A stretch of DNA of 64,000 nucleotides from Citrobacter sp. MGH106 (lineage in GTDB: Bacteria; Pseudomonadota; Gammaproteobacteria; Enterobacterales; Enterobacteriaceae). Positions 13,165-24,758 of the stretch are shown here, piece by piece. The stretch is from NCBI RefSeq assembly GCF_001037495.1, contig NZ_KQ089822.1, positions 3,553,938 through 3,617,937 on the forward strand. The letters run 5' to 3'. The notes under the pieces are model-generated. The model saw nothing but the letters and a program-made list of their open reading frames with translations, did no database searches and had not been told where the DNA came from. Position numbers and translations under genes: made by a program. The first letter of the stretch is position 1, and every line of letters begins with the position of its first letter.

Positions 13165-13365
13165 GTGGAAAAATATTGTGAGTTAATACGCAAGCGGTAC
13201 GCGGAAATTGCCAGCGGAGACTTAGGGTATGTCCCGGATGCGCTGGGTTGCGTATTGAAGGTACTGAATGAAGTGGCTGCAGACAGCGCCCTTTCAGAGT
13301 CGGTCAGGGAAAAGGCGGCATATGCGGCCGCGAACTTACTGGTGAGCGATTATGTCAATGAATGA
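13165..13365 (+). CDS. yaeP: Small conserved protein YaeP (UPF0253)
   Basis: 66-aa acidic, mostly helical protein of unknown function, conserved in enterobacteria. I chose GTG 13165 because AGGAGGGC lies at the right distance and the resulting length and N-terminus (MEKYCEL) match K-12 YaeP. An upstream ATG at 13147 would add six residues and has no ribosome site. Its 3' end overlaps rof by 14 bp, so translation of rof is probably coupled to it. No function is proposed here beyond the pairing with the Rho inhibitor Rof. Confidence 0.92.
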   Translation: MEKYCELIRKRYAEIASGDLGYVPDALGCVLKVLNEVAADSALSESVREKAAYAAANLLVSDYVNE

Positions 13366-13612
13366 AACGTATCAACCCATTAACTGTGATGATTACGACA
13401 ATCTTGAGCTCGCCTGCCAGCACCATTTGTTACTGACGCTGGCGCTAAAAGATGGCGAAGTTCTGCAGGCGAAAGCGAATGACCTGGTTTCCCGCAAAAA
13501 TGTGGAGTATCTGGTTGCAGAAGTCGCAGGTGAAACCCGTGAACTTCGCCTCGACAAAATTGCCAGCTTCAGCCACCCGGAAATCGGTACCGTGGTGGTC
13601 AGCGAATCATAA
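13352..13612 (+). CDS. rof: Rho-binding antiterminator Rof (YaeO)
   Basis: Small acidic protein that binds the Rho N-terminal RNA-binding region and blocks Rho-dependent termination. The 86-aa chain has an Sm-like fold in the family and many Asp/Glu residues in the first half. Two starts are possible, ATG 13352 and ATG 13358 (86 or 84 aa); both lie inside the 3' end of yaeP. It is the distal gene of the yaeP-rof pair. Confidence 0.94.
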   Translation: MSMNETYQPINCDDYDNLELACQHHLLLTLALKDGEVLQAKANDLVSRKNVEYLVAEVAGETRELRLDKIASFSHPEIGTVVVSES

Positions 13613-13639
13613 TCCCCTTTGCCAAATGGCGATGCACAC

Positions 13640-13692
13640 ACCTTATCTGGCCTACAATTCGTAGGCCAGATAAGCGCAGCGCCATCATCAGG
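13640..13692. repeat. REP pair (BIME) between convergent rof and tilS
   Basis: The inverted pair CTTATCTGGCCTAC / GTAGGCCAGATAAG is followed by a REP head ending in CATCAGGCA. The head extends into tilS: the minus-strand sequence GCC-TGA-TG of the REP is the last codon and the stop of tilS. Confidence 0.85.
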
Positions 13693-14980
13693 CATGCCAT
13701 AGCAGGCGCACACTCTCTTCTTCCTCAGCCATACCTTCACGCGTTACAAATACTCCCGCAGCTGCAATCAGCGTATCGCCGTAAAATAGCAACGGTGTGG
13801 TATCTCGTCGCCAGGGAGGGATCCCCTGCTCCTGCCAGATTTTTTTGAGCTTACGCCCGCCGTTACGCCCGACAATATGCAAGAGTCCAGGAGCTTTAAA
13901 CCGAATACTGACTGTCTCATTCGCTCGCGGTTTTCGTAATTCGCCATCGGGAAGTAACTGCACCGTTCCCAGCCCGACAGGCAACACCAATGGCGTTTTC
14001 GTGCATGACCATGGAATCACCGTTTCACTTTGCCCGGCAACAGATTTAACCCACCACAACTGTGACTGGTAACGACGAATTTCGTACCCGCCAAAGCACA
14101 AACGGGGTACAGCATCTTCCCGCGCCAGCGCGACTTCCTGCCAGATACGCTCCAAAGCATCCCGGGAGGGCATCGGCGCATTCAACCCAGCCAGCCAGCG
14201 ACGAAGCAGCGCCGCACGCCGCACATCGCTCTTCATCATTAATGGTTCCAGTCGCAGCGTACCTTGAGCGGTGACACAGTCAGCTAAATCTTGAGCAAGT
14301 AACTCATCCAGTAAACTCTCCTGCTCGGCGCACAGCGAGGCGCTGCGGGCTGTAGCCTCCGCAAAATGCGGCCAGCGCTGTTGCAGGAGTGGAATAATGC
14401 GCAAGCGTAAGAAATTGCGGTCATAAGCATCAACCTGATTGCTTTCGTCTTCAATCCAGCTTAACGCATGCGTCCGCGCCCACTTTTCAAGTTCTTCTCG
14501 TGTTTGTGTTAGCAGTGGGCGAATAAGCCGGGTTCCGGCAAACGGCGAACTTTCACCCATCGCAGAAAGCCCAGCGGGGCCACTGCCACGTTTTAGTGCG
14601 AGCAAAAATGTTTCGCACTGGTCATCAAGATGCTGGGCGGTCATCAGTATTTCATTCGACAACAGTGTCTGTTCAAACGCCTGATAGCGTGCCCGTCGCG
14701 CCTGAGCTTCTATTCCTGACCCATCGTCCTGCAGCTGTACCCGCTCAACCACCAGTGGTACCTGCCATTGCGCACATATCGATTCACAGTGGGTCACCCA
14801 TTCATCAGCGTGGGCACTTAACCCATGATGGACATGGATAGCACGCAAGGAGACTTCAGGGTGCTGCGTTCGCCACTGCACCAGTTGATGCAACAGCACG
14901 GTAGAGTCCAGGCCGCCGCTAAAAGCGACGAGGATCTGGTTAGCGTTCAGAAGTGAAGTGTTCAGTGTGAGTGTCGTCAT
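13688..14980 (-). CDS. tilS: tRNA(Ile)-lysidine synthetase
   Basis: Essential N-type ATP-pyrophosphatase that converts C34 of the CAU-anticodon tRNA-Ile to lysidine, changing its identity and decoding to AUA. The P-loop SGGLDS is at residues 21-26. It is followed by the conserved HVHHGLS and [11 protein letters not shown] segments, then a central helical domain and the C-terminal tRNA-acceptor-binding domain. It has 430 aa against 432 in K-12 and appears among the more diverged proteins in the window. The final Ala and stop are formed by a REP element. Confidence 0.96.
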   Translation of the reverse strand: MTTLTLNTSLLNANQILVAFSGGLDSTVLLHQLVQWRTQHPEVSLRAIHVHHGLSAHADEWVTHCESICAQWQVPLVVERVQLQDDGSGIEAQARRARYQAFEQTLLSNEILMTAQHLDDQCETFLLALKRGSGPAGLSAMGESSPFAGTRLIRPLLTQTREELEKWARTHALSWIEDESNQVDAYDRNFLRLRIIPLLQQRWPHFAEATARSASLCAEQESLLDELLAQDLADCVTAQGTLRLEPLMMKSDVRRAALLRRWLAGLNAPMPSRDALERIWQEVALAREDAVPRLCFGGYEIRRYQSQLWWVKSVAGQSETVIPWSCTKTPLVLPVGLGTVQLLPDGELRKPRANETVSIRFKAPGLLHIVGRNGGRKLKKIWQEQGIPPWRRDTTPLLFYGDTLIAAAGVFVTREGMAEEEESVRLLWHA

Positions 14981-15041
14981 GATAGTTGCTTACAATGGCA
15001 TTGCCCGGCACGTTACCGGGCTAAAGCCACAATAACAAGAC

Positions 15042-15431
15042 TTACAGTTCATACAGTTCAAGAGGCAATCCGTCTGGATCGTTGAAAAACGTAAAGCGCT
15101 TACCAGTAAAAGGATCGACGCGTATCGGCTCGCATTTCACATTATGATCTTCCAGATGGGTTATTGCGGCTTCCACGTTCTCAACGCTAAACGCCAGGTG
15201 ACGTAAACCGCAAGCCTCTGGTCGGCTGGGGCGGCCAGGCGGAAAAGGAAAGGAAAAAAGCTCAATCACATACTGCCCATTCAACGCGAGGTCGCCTTTC
15301 CAGGAGTCACGCTCTTCACGGTAGGCTTCACTCATCAACGTGAAGCCCAGCACATCACAGTAAAATGCCTTACTGACCGCGTAATCCGTCGCAATAATGG
15401 CAATATGGTGAACCTGTTTTAATCCCAGCAT
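15042..15431 (-). CDS. yaeR: VOC (glyoxalase-like) family protein YaeR
   Basis: 129-aa metal-binding vicinal-oxygen-chelate protein with the two beta-alpha-beta-beta-beta modules of the glyoxalase I superfamily. Likely metal ligands include an N-terminal His (QVHHIAI) and the C-terminal Glu of LELYE. It lies between tilS and ldcC on the same strand, as in K-12. The substrate is not known to me, and nothing in the context decides it. Confidence 0.93.
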   Translation of the reverse strand: MLGLKQVHHIAIIATDYAVSKAFYCDVLGFTLMSEAYREERDSWKGDLALNGQYVIELFSFPFPPGRPSRPEACGLRHLAFSVENVEAAITHLEDHNVKCEPIRVDPFTGKRFTFFNDPDGLPLELYEL

Positions 15432-15496
15432 AGCGTGTTTGCCTCTTTAGTTTTCTTTTCGCACATTACTCATCCGCAGTCGGTTCAGGCAAGTCG

Positions 15497-17635
15497 TTAT
15501 GCCATTTTTAGGACTCTCACACGATACACACCGTCCTCGCCCAGTTTAGCGCCATGAATATCTGTTTCGAATCCGGGGTAATGATGGCCTACTGAACACA
15601 GCATCAGCAGGAAATCGAGTACAGCACGGCTTTCTTCAGTGATCATTTCCCCCGGCATCAGCAGCGGTACACCAGGTGGATAAGGCAGGATCATATTGGC
15701 AGAAACGCGCCCCACCAGTTGATCGAGCGTCACGGTCTCCACTTCGCCTTTAATTTGTCGCTGCCAGGCCTGATGCGGCGTCATTTTCATTTCCGGCAAG
15801 GTGTCAAATGCCCGTAGCATCAACCCGGAGAGATCATGCTGGCGGATCAAATTATGGATCCCCTGCGCCAGATCCTGAATACGCATATTGCGATAAAAAT
15901 CAGGATCTTCAGCATACAAATCCGGCAGCATGTTTTTAACGCGCAAATTAAGGTCATATGAGCGTTTGAACTCAGTCAGTCCTCGCAGTAAGCCCATTGC
16001 CCGGGTTTTATCAATCCCAATGCTGAACAGGAACAACAGATTATACGGACCTGTTTTCTCCACCACGACACCGCGTTCATCGAGGAACTTTGCTACCAGC
16101 GCGGCAGGGATCCCTTCTTCGCTCATATTTCCTTGTTCATCCATTCCCGGCGTCAGAATAGTGACTTTTACCGGGTCGAGAAACATGTGGTCAGCGTCAG
16201 CATCATTAAACCCATGCCAGCCTTCATCAGGAGCGACGGGCCAGCATTCCGCTTGATCTACTTTTTCCGGCTGCCAGATATCGAAGAACCAACCGTCCGA
16301 TTCTTCTCGCAGTCGCTGTACCTCTTTACGGAAATGGAGCGCGCGCTCCACCGAGCGGTTAATTAGCCGCTTACCGGGATTACCACGCAGCATCGCCGCC
16401 GCTGTTTCAATCGATGCCACAATGGGGTAGCTGGGTGAGGTCGAGGTGTGCATCATAAAGGCTTCATTAAAGGTATCTTCGTCATAATCCCCTTTAATGT
16501 GAATCAAAGACGCCTGCGACAACGCGGCCAACATCTTGTGGGTGGACTGCGTTTCAAAGATGACTTTACCTGGAACCCTCTCACCGCTCATGCCACTTTT
16601 CCCCTGGTAAATCGGATGGAAATGCGTGTAAGGCACCCAGGCAGAGTCAAAATGAATAGAAGGGACATCCAGCGTTTGTTTAATCCAGTTAGTGTTATAC
16701 AACAGACCGTCGTAGGTCGAGTTAGTGATAACTGCATGCACCGGCCACTGTGCTTGCGTAGTCTCCTCTACCTTACGTGCAATACTCTCGCGGCAGAATT
16801 CGCGGCGCGGAATTCCCCCGAGGATCCCCAGCGCATTACGTGTGGGTTTCAGCCAAATGGGTACCACATCACTCATCATCAATAAATGCGCGAGAGATTT
16901 ATGACAGTTGCGATCAATTAATAACGTACTTCCCGTAGGGGCGGCATACATCCCAACAATCTTATTCGACGTCGATGTGCCGTTGGTGACCATATAACTT
17001 TGCTCTGCGCCAAAGGTGCGAGCGATATACTCTTCTGCTTCCAGGTGTGGACCTGTATGGTCCAATAGCGACCCCAGCTCAGTCACAGAAATGGACACGT
17101 CAGCCTTTAACGTGTTGCCGCCAAAGAAATCATAGAACAGGCATCCCACCGGGCTTTTCTGGTACGCCGTTCCCGCCATATGCCCTGGCGTACAGAAGGT
17201 ATACTTCCCTTCCTTCACATAAGTAAACAGCGCTTTGGTAAAGGGAGGCGTAATGTTATCGAGATATTCACTGGTGTACTGCCGAATACGCGTCGCTATA
17301 TCTTCGGACTGACCAAGCGCATACTCAAAAAACCACAGCGCCATGCGCAGATCGTGGGCGCTGACATCCATCGTCGAATGGGTATTAATAAAAGCGTACA
17401 GTGGGAGATATTCATTTAGCTGATTGATATCGCTACATAGCTCCAGGCTGTATTCATCCCAGTCAAAAATAACACCGCAAATGCGCGGATTGTGTTCGAT
17501 AAATTTCAGCAGGTCGACGCTATTCTGTGGCCAGATAATCTGAAACCCCTGCTGCTGCAGCGCACGTTCAAGTTCCTTGATGGGCTCATCTTTATAAAAG
17601 ACGCCATGCGGTCCCATGATGGCAATAATGTTCAT
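15497..17635 (-). CDS. ldcC: Constitutive lysine decarboxylase
   Basis: PLP-dependent fold-type I decarboxylase converting lysine to cadaverine and CO2. It has an N-terminal wing (response-regulator-like) domain (~1-130), a PLP core with the Schiff-base lysine in STHKMLAALSQ (about residue 367), and a C-terminal domain. The length is 712 aa (K-12 LdcC 713, CadA 715). The position beside accA, with no cadB or cadC nearby, identifies it as ldcC rather than acid-inducible cadA. A ribosome site AGGAGG precedes the ATG. Confidence 0.95.
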   Translation of the reverse strand: MNIIAIMGPHGVFYKDEPIKELERALQQQGFQIIWPQNSVDLLKFIEHNPRICGVIFDWDEYSLELCSDINQLNEYLPLYAFINTHSTMDVSAHDLRMALWFFEYALGQSEDIATRIRQYTSEYLDNITPPFTKALFTYVKEGKYTFCTPGHMAGTAYQKSPVGCLFYDFFGGNTLKADVSISVTELGSLLDHTGPHLEAEEYIARTFGAEQSYMVTNGTSTSNKIVGMYAAPTGSTLLIDRNCHKSLAHLLMMSDVVPIWLKPTRNALGILGGIPRREFCRESIARKVEETTQAQWPVHAVITNSTYDGLLYNTNWIKQTLDVPSIHFDSAWVPYTHFHPIYQGKSGMSGERVPGKVIFETQSTHKMLAALSQASLIHIKGDYDEDTFNEAFMMHTSTSPSYPIVASIETAAAMLRGNPGKRLINRSVERALHFRKEVQRLREESDGWFFDIWQPEKVDQAECWPVAPDEGWHGFNDADADHMFLDPVKVTILTPGMDEQGNMSEEGIPAALVAKFLDERGVVVEKTGPYNLLFLFSIGIDKTRAMGLLRGLTEFKRSYDLNLRVKNMLPDLYAEDPDFYRNMRIQDLAQGIHNLIRQHDLSGLMLRAFDTLPEMKMTPHQAWQRQIKGEVETVTLDQLVGRVSANMILPYPPGVPLLMPGEMITEESRAVLDFLLMLCSVGHHYPGFETDIHGAKLGEDGVYRVRVLKMA

Positions 17636-17684
17636 GCGTTCCTCCTGGAAAAACCTTAGTTAATCATAGCCTGGTCAAACCGCA

Positions 17685-17715
17685 GGTAAAAAAAAGGGCC
17701 ACAGTGTTGTGGCCC
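17685..17715 (-). terminator. accA rho-independent terminator
   Basis: Minus-strand hairpin GGGCCACA/TGTGGCCC with a 4-nt loop (17696-17715), followed by a long T-run (A-run on the plus strand). It ends the long cluster after accA and separates it from ldcC. Confidence 0.92.
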
Positions 17716-17734
17716 TTTTCAGAATAAATACAGT

Positions 17735-18694
17735 TTACGCGTAACCGTAGTTCATCAGACGCTGGTAACGACGATTTTTGAGCTCTTCCGTACTTAACAC
17801 GTCAAGATCGGCCAGATCGGCCAGCAATTGCGCCTTCAGCGACGCTGCCATTGCTTCCGGATTACGATGCGCACCACCCAGTGGTTCCGGAACGATGGAG
17901 TCGATAAGCTTCAGCTCTTTCAAACGCGTCGCAATAATGCCCATCGCTTCTGCCGCCAACGGCGCTTTGTCTGCGCTTTTCCACAGAATGGACGCGCAGC
18001 CTTCCGGGGAGATAACAGAATAGGTGCTGTATTGCAGCATATTCACTTTATCGCCCACGCCGATCGCCAGCGCACCACCGGAACCACCTTCACCGATAAC
18101 GGTGCAGATAACCGGCACGCTCAGACGTGACATTTCACGCAGGTTGCGCGCAATCGCTTCAGACTGACCACGTTCTTCCGCGCCCACCCCCGGGTAAGCC
18201 CCAGGGGTGTCGATGAAGGTGATAATCGGCATCTTGAAGCGTTCGGCCATTTCCATCAGACGCAGCGCTTTACGATAGCCTTCCGGTGCTGGCATGCCGA
18301 AGTTGCGACGAATTTTCTCTTTGGTCTCGCGGCCTTTCTGATGACCAATGATCATCACCGGACGCCCCTCAAGACGCGCAATACCGCCGACAATAGCTTT
18401 GTCATCCGCATAGGCGCGATCGCCCGCCAGCTCATCAAATTCATCAAACGCCAGGCGGACATAATCCAGGGTATATGGACGCTGTGGATGGCGAGCCAGT
18501 TGGGCTACCTGCCATGCGCCAAGATCGGCGAAGATTTTGCGCGTCAGTTCTACGCTTTTTTCACGCAGACGATGCACTTCTTCATCGATGTTAATATCCA
18601 GTTTCTCATCCTGACGGCTAACCGCAGTCAGAGAATCGATTTTTGCTTCCAGCTCTGCAATCGGCTGTTCAAAATCAAGGAAATTCAGACTCAT
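17735..18694 (-). CDS. accA: Acetyl-CoA carboxylase carboxyltransferase subunit alpha
   Basis: Alpha subunit of the carboxyltransferase half of acetyl-CoA carboxylase. With AccD it moves the carboxyl group from biotin-BCCP to acetyl-CoA to give malonyl-CoA for fatty acid synthesis. The 319-aa crotonase-like fold includes [15 protein letters not shown], which forms an oxyanion hole. It starts 12 bp after dnaE, the same arrangement as in K-12, and is the last gene of the cluster before a strong terminator. Confidence 0.98.
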   Translation of the reverse strand: MSLNFLDFEQPIAELEAKIDSLTAVSRQDEKLDINIDEEVHRLREKSVELTRKIFADLGAWQVAQLARHPQRPYTLDYVRLAFDEFDELAGDRAYADDKAIVGGIARLEGRPVMIIGHQKGRETKEKIRRNFGMPAPEGYRKALRLMEMAERFKMPIITFIDTPGAYPGVGAEERGQSEAIARNLREMSRLSVPVICTVIGEGGSGGALAIGVGDKVNMLQYSTYSVISPEGCASILWKSADKAPLAAEAMGIIATRLKELKLIDSIVPEPLGGAHRNPEAMAASLKAQLLADLADLDVLSTEELKNRRYQRLMNYGYA

Positions 18695-18706
18695 AGTATT
18701 CCTGTA

Positions 18707-21700
18707 TTAGTCAAACTCCAGTTCCACCTGCTCCGAACCAATAAGGCCACGGAGATCGTTTAGCAAACGATCGCTCGGAGAGACACGCCACGTTGCGCCA
18801 AAACGCAATCGCGCACGTGCATCCGCCCTCTGATAGTAGAGATGTACTGGAATTGTCCCCGAGCGGTGGGGTTCCAGAGACTGACGGAGTCGGTTTAAAA
18901 GCTGGTCATCAATTTGCCTGTCCGTCAGCGAGATAGCAAGCCCGCGAGCATATTTTTCCCGGGCTTCGTCAATATCCATGACTTCACGGGCCATCATTTT
19001 AAGCCCGCCGTTGAAGTCATCAAAGCTGACCTGTCCGCTGACGATAAGTATGCGGTCTTTTTCCAGCAAATGCTGGTATTTATCCAGAGCATCGGTGAAT
19101 AACATCACTTCCAGACGCCCGGAACGGTCATCCAGTGTGCAGATGCCGATACGATTACCGCGCTTGGTGACCATTACCCGCGCAGCAATAACGAGCCCCG
19201 CAGCAGTGGTAACTTTACCACGTTCTGTCGGATGCATGTCTTTCAGCCTGTGGCCTCCGACATAGCGCTCAATTTCTTTTAAATACTGATTGATAGGGTG
19301 TCCGGTCAGGTAAAGTCCTAACGTTTCACGTTCACCCTCTAATACCACCTGCTCCGGCCACGGCGTGCAGCTGGCGTAAGATTGTTCAATTTGTTCCGGC
19401 TCTTCCGCCAGTACACCAAACATATCGGCCTGACCGATAGCTTCAGCTTTCGCATGCTGATCGGCAGCTTTAAGCGCATCATTAAGCGAATTCATCAACG
19501 CAGCGCGATGCGGGCCAAGGCGGTCAAACGCCCCGGACATGATTAGCTTTTCCAACACCCGGCGATTTAGCTTCTTAATATCTGTGCGGGCACAGAGATC
19601 AAACAGCTCGCGGAAGTAGCCACCTTTATTACGCGCTTCAATGATAGCTTCAATTGGCCCTTCACCCACGCCTTTTATCGCGCCGATGCCATATACAATT
19701 TCACCGTCATCATTAACATGGAAATGGTACAGCCCGGAGTTGATATCTGGCGGCAGGATTTTTAGCCCCATGCGCCAGCATTCATCCACCAGCCCCACCA
19801 CCTTTTCGGTGTTATCCATATCGGCGGTCATTACCGCTGCCATAAACTCAGCGGGGTAATGCGCTTTCAGCCACAGCGTCTGGTAAGAGACCAGCGCATA
19901 GGCCGCGGAGTGCGATTTGTTAAATCCGTAACCGGCGAATTTCTCCACCAGGTCAAAGATTTTCATCGCCAGCTCGCCATCTACACCACGCTTTTTCGCC
20001 CCTTCTTCGAAGGTGCCGCGCTGCTTGGCCATCTCTTCCGGTTTTTTCTTACCCATTGCACGACGCAACATGTCCGCGCCGCCAAGAGTATAGCCCGACA
20101 GCTCCTGGGCTATCTGCATGACCTGTTCCTGATACAGGATAATGCCATAGGTCGGCTCCAGCACCGGTTTCAGACACTCATGCTGCCATTGTACGTCCGG
20201 GTAGGAAATCTCTTCACGACCGTGTTTACGGTCGATAAAGTTATCTACCATCCCTGACTGCAGCGGACCTGGGCGGAACAGCGCCACCAGAGCGATCATG
20301 TCTTCGAAGCAGTCAGGCTGCAGGCGCTTGATCAGATCCTTCATACCGCGAGATTCAAGCTGGAAAACAGCTGTCGTCTCTGAACGCTGCAGCATATCGA
20401 AACTTTTTTTATCGTCGAGCGGAATGGCGGCAATATCCAGCGGTGGCTCACCGTTCTTCTTACGGCGAGCGTTTATCATCTCCAGCGCCCAGTTGATGAT
20501 AGTGAGCGTTCGCAAGCCGAGGAAGTCAAACTTCACCAGCCCGGCATATTCCACATCGTTCTTATCAAACTGAGTAACCGGGTGCAGCCCCTGCTCATCG
20601 CAGTACAACGGCGCAAAGTCAGTAATTTTAGTTGGCGCGATGACCACACCACCAGCATGTTTACCGGCGTTACGTGTGACACCTTCCAGCTTACGCGCCA
20701 TGTCGATCAGCGCCCTGACCTCTTCATCAGCCTCGTAAATTTCAGGCAGTTGCGGCTCAGCCTCAAAGGCCTTCGCCAGCGTCATCCCCGGATCGGGTGG
20801 CACCAGTTTAGAAATACGGTCAACAAAACCGTACGGATGCCCCAGCACGCGGCCTACGTCGCGGATAACCGCTTTTGCCGCCATCGTACCAAAGGTAATA
20901 ATCTGCGATACCGCGTCACGGCCATACATATCCGCTACGTGTTCAATTACCTGGTCGCGCTTCTCCATACAGAAGTCAACGTCGAAGTCAGGCATCGAGA
21001 CACGTTCCGGGTTGAGGAAACGTTCGAACAGCAGGTCGAATTCCAGCGGATCAAGATCGGTAATTTTTAAAGCATAAGCAACCAACGAGCCCGCACCGGA
21101 ACCACGTCCCGGCCCAACGGGTACACCGTTATCTTTTGACCACTGGATAAACTCCATAACGATCAGGAAGTAACCCGGGAACCCCATTTGGTTAATAACC
21201 TGAAGTTCAATATCCAGGCGTTCATCATAGGGTGGGCGCTTCTCTTGACGCTCGGCTTCGTCCGGGAACAAAAATGCCAGACGCTCTTCCAGCCCCTCTT
21301 TGGATTTTTTGACCAGATAGTCTTCCGTGGTCATATCACCAGTCGGGAACTGCGGTAGAAAATATTCGCCCAAACGTACCGTCACATTACAGCGTTTGGC
21401 TATCTCGACAGTATTTTGCAGCGCTTCCGGGATGTCGGAGAACAGCTCGCACATCTCCTCTTCGCTGCGCATATACTGCTGCGGCGAATAGTTGCGCGGG
21501 CGTTTCGGATCATCGAGAGTGAAACCATCGTGGATCGCAACGCGAATTTCATGCGCGTCGAAATCTCCGCTTTCAAGGAAGCGAACATCGTTGGTCGCCA
21601 CCACTGGCAGACCACGCGTTTCGGCCAGAGCCACTGCGGCATGCAGATAATTTTCTTCGTCTTGCCTGCCGGTGCGGATCAGTTCCAGGAAGTAGCAATT

Positions 21701-22189
21701 GGGAAAATGTTCTTCATAAAACGTCACGCACTCATCGACCAGTGCGCTGTTACCACGCAGCAGGCTGCGCCCGACGTCGCCCATGCGACCACCGGAAAGC
21801 AAAATTAAGCCATCTTTTAAATCGACCAACCAGTCTTTGTCGATAACCGGCCCTTCAGCACCATAGCCACGCTGATAGGCTTTCGATATCAACAATGTCA
21901 GGTTCTGGTAACCCGTGTTATTGGCCGCCAGCACGGTCAGTTGAGTGAGCTCATCACCAAACAGTTCACTACGAACATGAAAATCAGCGCCAACAATTGG
22001 CTTAATGCCCGCGCCATGACCCGCTCCGTAAAACTTCACCAGACCACACAGGTTGGTGAAATCGGTGATCGCCAGCGCAGGCATGCCTAATGCGGCCGCC
22101 TTTTTTACCAGCGGTCCGGTTTTTGCCAGCCCATCAATCATGGAGTAGTCGCTGTGCACCCGCAGGTGGACGAAACGTGGTTCAGACAT
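18707..22189 (-). CDS. dnaE: DNA polymerase III alpha subunit
   Basis: Catalytic subunit of the replicative polymerase. It has an N-terminal PHP domain (residues ~1-270, starting with HLRVHSDYS) and a palm with catalytic aspartates in MPDFDVDFC (near 401-403). Beyond these lie the fingers, the tandem helix-hairpin-helix region, the internal beta-clamp-binding segment near residue 920, an OB fold (~990-1070) and a C-terminal tau-binding part. It is 1160 aa, as in K-12. It lies between rnhB and accA in the same transcript direction. Its ribosome site is weak. Confidence 0.99.
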   Translation of the reverse strand: MSEPRFVHLRVHSDYSMIDGLAKTGPLVKKAAALGMPALAITDFTNLCGLVKFYGAGHGAGIKPIVGADFHVRSELFGDELTQLTVLAANNTGYQNLTLLISKAYQRGYGAEGPVIDKDWLVDLKDGLILLSGGRMGDVGRSLLRGNSALVDECVTFYEEHFPNCYFLELIRTGRQDEENYLHAAVALAETRGLPVVATNDVRFLESGDFDAHEIRVAIHDGFTLDDPKRPRNYSPQQYMRSEEEMCELFSDIPEALQNTVEIAKRCNVTVRLGEYFLPQFPTGDMTTEDYLVKKSKEGLEERLAFLFPDEAERQEKRPPYDERLDIELQVINQMGFPGYFLIVMEFIQWSKDNGVPVGPGRGSGAGSLVAYALKITDLDPLEFDLLFERFLNPERVSMPDFDVDFCMEKRDQVIEHVADMYGRDAVSQIITFGTMAAKAVIRDVGRVLGHPYGFVDRISKLVPPDPGMTLAKAFEAEPQLPEIYEADEEVRALIDMARKLEGVTRNAGKHAGGVVIAPTKITDFAPLYCDEQGLHPVTQFDKNDVEYAGLVKFDFLGLRTLTIINWALEMINARRKKNGEPPLDIAAIPLDDKKSFDMLQRSETTAVFQLESRGMKDLIKRLQPDCFEDMIALVALFRPGPLQSGMVDNFIDRKHGREEISYPDVQWQHECLKPVLEPTYGIILYQEQVMQIAQELSGYTLGGADMLRRAMGKKKPEEMAKQRGTFEEGAKKRGVDGELAMKIFDLVEKFAGYGFNKSHSAAYALVSYQTLWLKAHYPAEFMAAVMTADMDNTEKVVGLVDECWRMGLKILPPDINSGLYHFHVNDDGEIVYGIGAIKGVGEGPIEAIIEARNKGGYFRELFDLCARTDIKKLNRRVLEKLIMSGAFDRLGPHRAALMNSLNDALKAADQHAKAEAIGQADMFGVLAEEPEQIEQSYASCTPWPEQVVLEGERETLGLYLTGHPINQYLKEIERYVGGHRLKDMHPTERGKVTTAAGLVIAARVMVTKRGNRIGICTLDDRSGRLEVMLFTDALDKYQHLLEKDRILIVSGQVSFDDFNGGLKMMAREVMDIDEAREKYARGLAISLTDRQIDDQLLNRLRQSLEPHRSGTIPVHLYYQRADARARLRFGATWRVSPSDRLLNDLRGLIGSEQVELEFD

Positions 22190-22225
22190 CTTCAGATTCC
22201 GGTTTACTTATTCTCGACACAAGAA

Positions 22226-22822
22226 TCAGGACGCGAGTCCCAGTGCGCGTTTGACAGGGCCAAAGCTGCGACGGTGGTGCTCTGTAGCGCCATGCTCTGC
22301 CAGCTTTTCCAGATGAAAAGCGGTTGGGTAGCCTTTGTGCTGTGCAAAGCCATACTGCGGAAAAATAATATCCAGCGCCGCCATTTCAGCGTCACGTGTG
22401 ACTTTAGCCAGGATAGACGCAGCGCTGATCTCTGCCACGCGGCTATCACCTTTCACTACCGCCATCGACGGCATCGGCAATGCCGGGCAACGATTTCCAT
22501 CAATCAGTACGTATTCAGGCGTAATATGCAGACCTGCAACCGCACGCTGCATAGCCAGCATGGTGGCATGCAGGATATTCAGCTCGTCAATTTCATGCGG
22601 TTCCGCTCGCCCAAGGCTCCAGCTTAACGCCTTGTCCTTGATTTCATCGTAAAGTGCCAGACGACGCTTTTCCGACAATTTTTTGGAGTCGTTGAGCCCG
22701 ACAATCGGACGAGCAGGATCAAGTATAACGGCCGCAGTCACAACGGCTCCCACCAAAGGACCGCGCCCCACTTCATCCACACCCGCCACTAAATGCGTAT
22801 GTGGATAAACAAATTCAATCAT
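22226..22822 (-). CDS. rnhB: Ribonuclease HII
   Basis: Removes single ribonucleotides and RNA from RNA-DNA hybrids, starting ribonucleotide excision repair. The type 2 RNase H motif VDEVGRGP supplies D16 and E17; further acidic residues lie in LIDGNRCP and in the [11 protein letters not shown] region. It is 198 aa, as in K-12. The start overlaps the lpxB stop by 4 bp (ATGA), giving translational coupling. Confidence 0.97.
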   Translation of the reverse strand: MIEFVYPHTHLVAGVDEVGRGPLVGAVVTAAVILDPARPIVGLNDSKKLSEKRRLALYDEIKDKALSWSLGRAEPHEIDELNILHATMLAMQRAVAGLHITPEYVLIDGNRCPALPMPSMAVVKGDSRVAEISAASILAKVTRDAEMAALDIIFPQYGFAQHKGYPTAFHLEKLAEHGATEHHRRSFGPVKRALGLAS

Positions 22823-23967
22823 TGTGCTAACTCCAGGACAGCATCCGCCGCTTGTTCATCGGCATTGCAACGGATCTGCTGGTGCAGTTCACGGAAAGTG
22901 TCATGCATCGCATGGCTGGTTTTACCATTGGCGAGCAACGGCAACAGCGCTTGTGCCAATGCATGCGGTTCGCATTCATCCTGCAGCAGCTCTTTAACCA
23001 GTTCTCTTCCCGCTAACAAGTTCGGCAGAGAAACATAATCGGTTTTCACCAGACGCTTCGCCAGCCAGAACGTGAAGGGTTTCATACGATAGCCGACAAC
23101 CATCGGACACTTCGCCAGCATGCACTCCAGCGCAGCCGTACCAGAGGCCAGCAGCGCAGCATCGCTGGCAACCATGGCTTCACGTCCCATTCCATTAAGC
23201 ATATGTACGGAAAGTTCTGGAGCCACTTCAGCCTTGATGCGTTCAAACTGCTCTCGGCGTTTGGTATTGACCAACGGAACCACAACTTCGAGATCCGGGT
23301 ATTGTTGACGTAATAGCTGCGCTGTTTTCAGAAAATCAGCGCTGAGCATTTCCACTTCTGCACCACGACTTCCCGGTAGCAATGCCAGGCAGTGCGCATC
23401 ATGAGGAATACCCAGAACATCACGAGCCGCATTTTTATCAGGATCCAACGGCATGGCATCCGCCATGGTATGACCAATAAAGCGGCACGGGACGTTAAAT
23501 TTGTCATAAAACGCTTTTTCGAAAGGCAGAAAGGCCAGCACCATATTGGTGGATCTGCCTATTTTGAAAACGCGTTTCTGTCGCCATGCCCACACGGAGG
23601 GGCTGACGTAATGAATGGTTTTAATGCCCTGCTTTTTCAAATTTCCTTCGAGGGTAATGTTGAAATCAGGCGCATCAATACCGACAAAAACATCCGGCTT
23701 GAGATCGGTGAAACGGCGAGTCAGATCAGCGCGGATATGCAGCAAACGGCGCAGACGTCCGAGCACTTCAACAATGCCCATTACCGCCAACTCTTCCATT
23801 TCGTACCAGGCTTCACAGCCTTCAGCCTGCATTAGCGGACCTGCAACGCCGACAAAACGCGCATTGGGGACGCGAGCCTTGAGTGCTCGAATTAATCCTG
23901 CACCAAGAATATCGCCGGAGGTTTCTCCGGCGACGAGGGCAATCGTTAAAGGACGCTGCTCAGTCAT
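22819..23967 (-). CDS. lpxB: Lipid-A-disaccharide synthase
   Basis: GT-B glycosyltransferase (family GT19) at the inner-membrane face. It condenses UDP-2,3-diacylglucosamine with lipid X to give the tetraacyl disaccharide of lipid A. It starts with [14 protein letters not shown] and contains [11 protein letters not shown] and the LPGSRGAEV nucleotide-binding segment. It is 382 aa, as in K-12. It overlaps lpxA by 1 bp (TAATG) and rnhB by 4 bp, so the three are tightly coupled. Confidence 0.98.
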   Translation of the reverse strand: MTEQRPLTIALVAGETSGDILGAGLIRALKARVPNARFVGVAGPLMQAEGCEAWYEMEELAVMGIVEVLGRLRRLLHIRADLTRRFTDLKPDVFVGIDAPDFNITLEGNLKKQGIKTIHYVSPSVWAWRQKRVFKIGRSTNMVLAFLPFEKAFYDKFNVPCRFIGHTMADAMPLDPDKNAARDVLGIPHDAHCLALLPGSRGAEVEMLSADFLKTAQLLRQQYPDLEVVVPLVNTKRREQFERIKAEVAPELSVHMLNGMGREAMVASDAALLASGTAALECMLAKCPMVVGYRMKPFTFWLAKRLVKTDYVSLPNLLAGRELVKELLQDECEPHALAQALLPLLANGKTSHAMHDTFRELHQQIRCNADEQAADAVLELAQ

Positions 23968-24755
23968 TAACGAATCAGACCACGCGTTGAGCGCTCAAAG
24001 AAATCGCTAAAGGCCTGAACATCGGGGTACTGCTTCGCCAGTTCGGCGATTTCCGGTTTCGCTTCGTCAAGCGTTTTGCCGCTGCGGTACAACGCTTTAT
24101 AGGCATTGCGGATCGCAGTAATCGCTTCGCGAGTGAATCCACGACGCTTCAAACCTTCAATGTTGACGCCAAACGGCGTCGCATGGTTGCCCTGGGCAAT
24201 AACGTATGGAGGAACATCCTGGGCAACGCCAGAACAGCCACCAACCATCACGTGCGCGCCAATGATGCAGAACTGATGCACCGCTGTCATGCCACCGATG
24301 ATAACAAAATCATCCAGCGAAACATGTCCGGCAAGCGTGGCGTTATTCGCCAGAATGCAGCGGTTACCCACTGTACAATCGTGCGCGACGTGCGCGTTGA
24401 TCATCAGTAAGTTATCACTGCCCACCTTCGTCAACCCACCGCCCTGCACTGTGCCACGATGAATGGTGACGCTCTCGCGGATGCGGTTACGATCGCCAAT
24501 TTCCACACGGGTCGGTTCGCCAGCATATTTCAGGTCCTGGTTCACTTCACCGATGGAGGCAAACTGATAGATCTCGTTATCGCGACCAATCTTGGTATGA
24601 CCATTCACGACAACGTGAGACTTCAGTACGGTACCCTCACCAATTTCAACATGGGGTCCAACAATACAAAATGGGCCAATGTGAGCATTAGCGCCAATGC
24701 TGGCACCATCTTCTACAATGGCAGTTGGGTGAATAAAGGCGGATTTATCAATCAC
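23967..24755 (-). CDS. lpxA: UDP-N-acetylglucosamine O-acyltransferase
   Basis: First enzyme of lipid A synthesis; transfers 3-hydroxymyristate from ACP to O3 of UDP-GlcNAc. The N-terminal two thirds is a left-handed beta-helix of hexapeptide repeats; catalytic His125 lies in [11 protein letters not shown]. It is 262 aa, as in K-12. It starts 3 bp after the fabZ stop. FabZ competes for the same hydroxyacyl-ACP pool, so sharing an operon balances lipid A and phospholipid synthesis (established for E. coli). Confidence 0.98.
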   Translation of the reverse strand: MIDKSAFIHPTAIVEDGASIGANAHIGPFCIVGPHVEIGEGTVLKSHVVVNGHTKIGRDNEIYQFASIGEVNQDLKYAGEPTRVEIGDRNRIRESVTIHRGTVQGGGLTKVGSDNLLMINAHVAHDCTVGNRCILANNATLAGHVSLDDFVIIGGMTAVHQFCIIGAHVMVGGCSGVAQDVPPYVIAQGNHATPFGVNIEGLKRRGFTREAITAIRNAYKALYRSGKTLDEAKPEIAELAKQYPDVQAFSDFFERSTRGLIR

Positions 24756-24758
24756 GTA

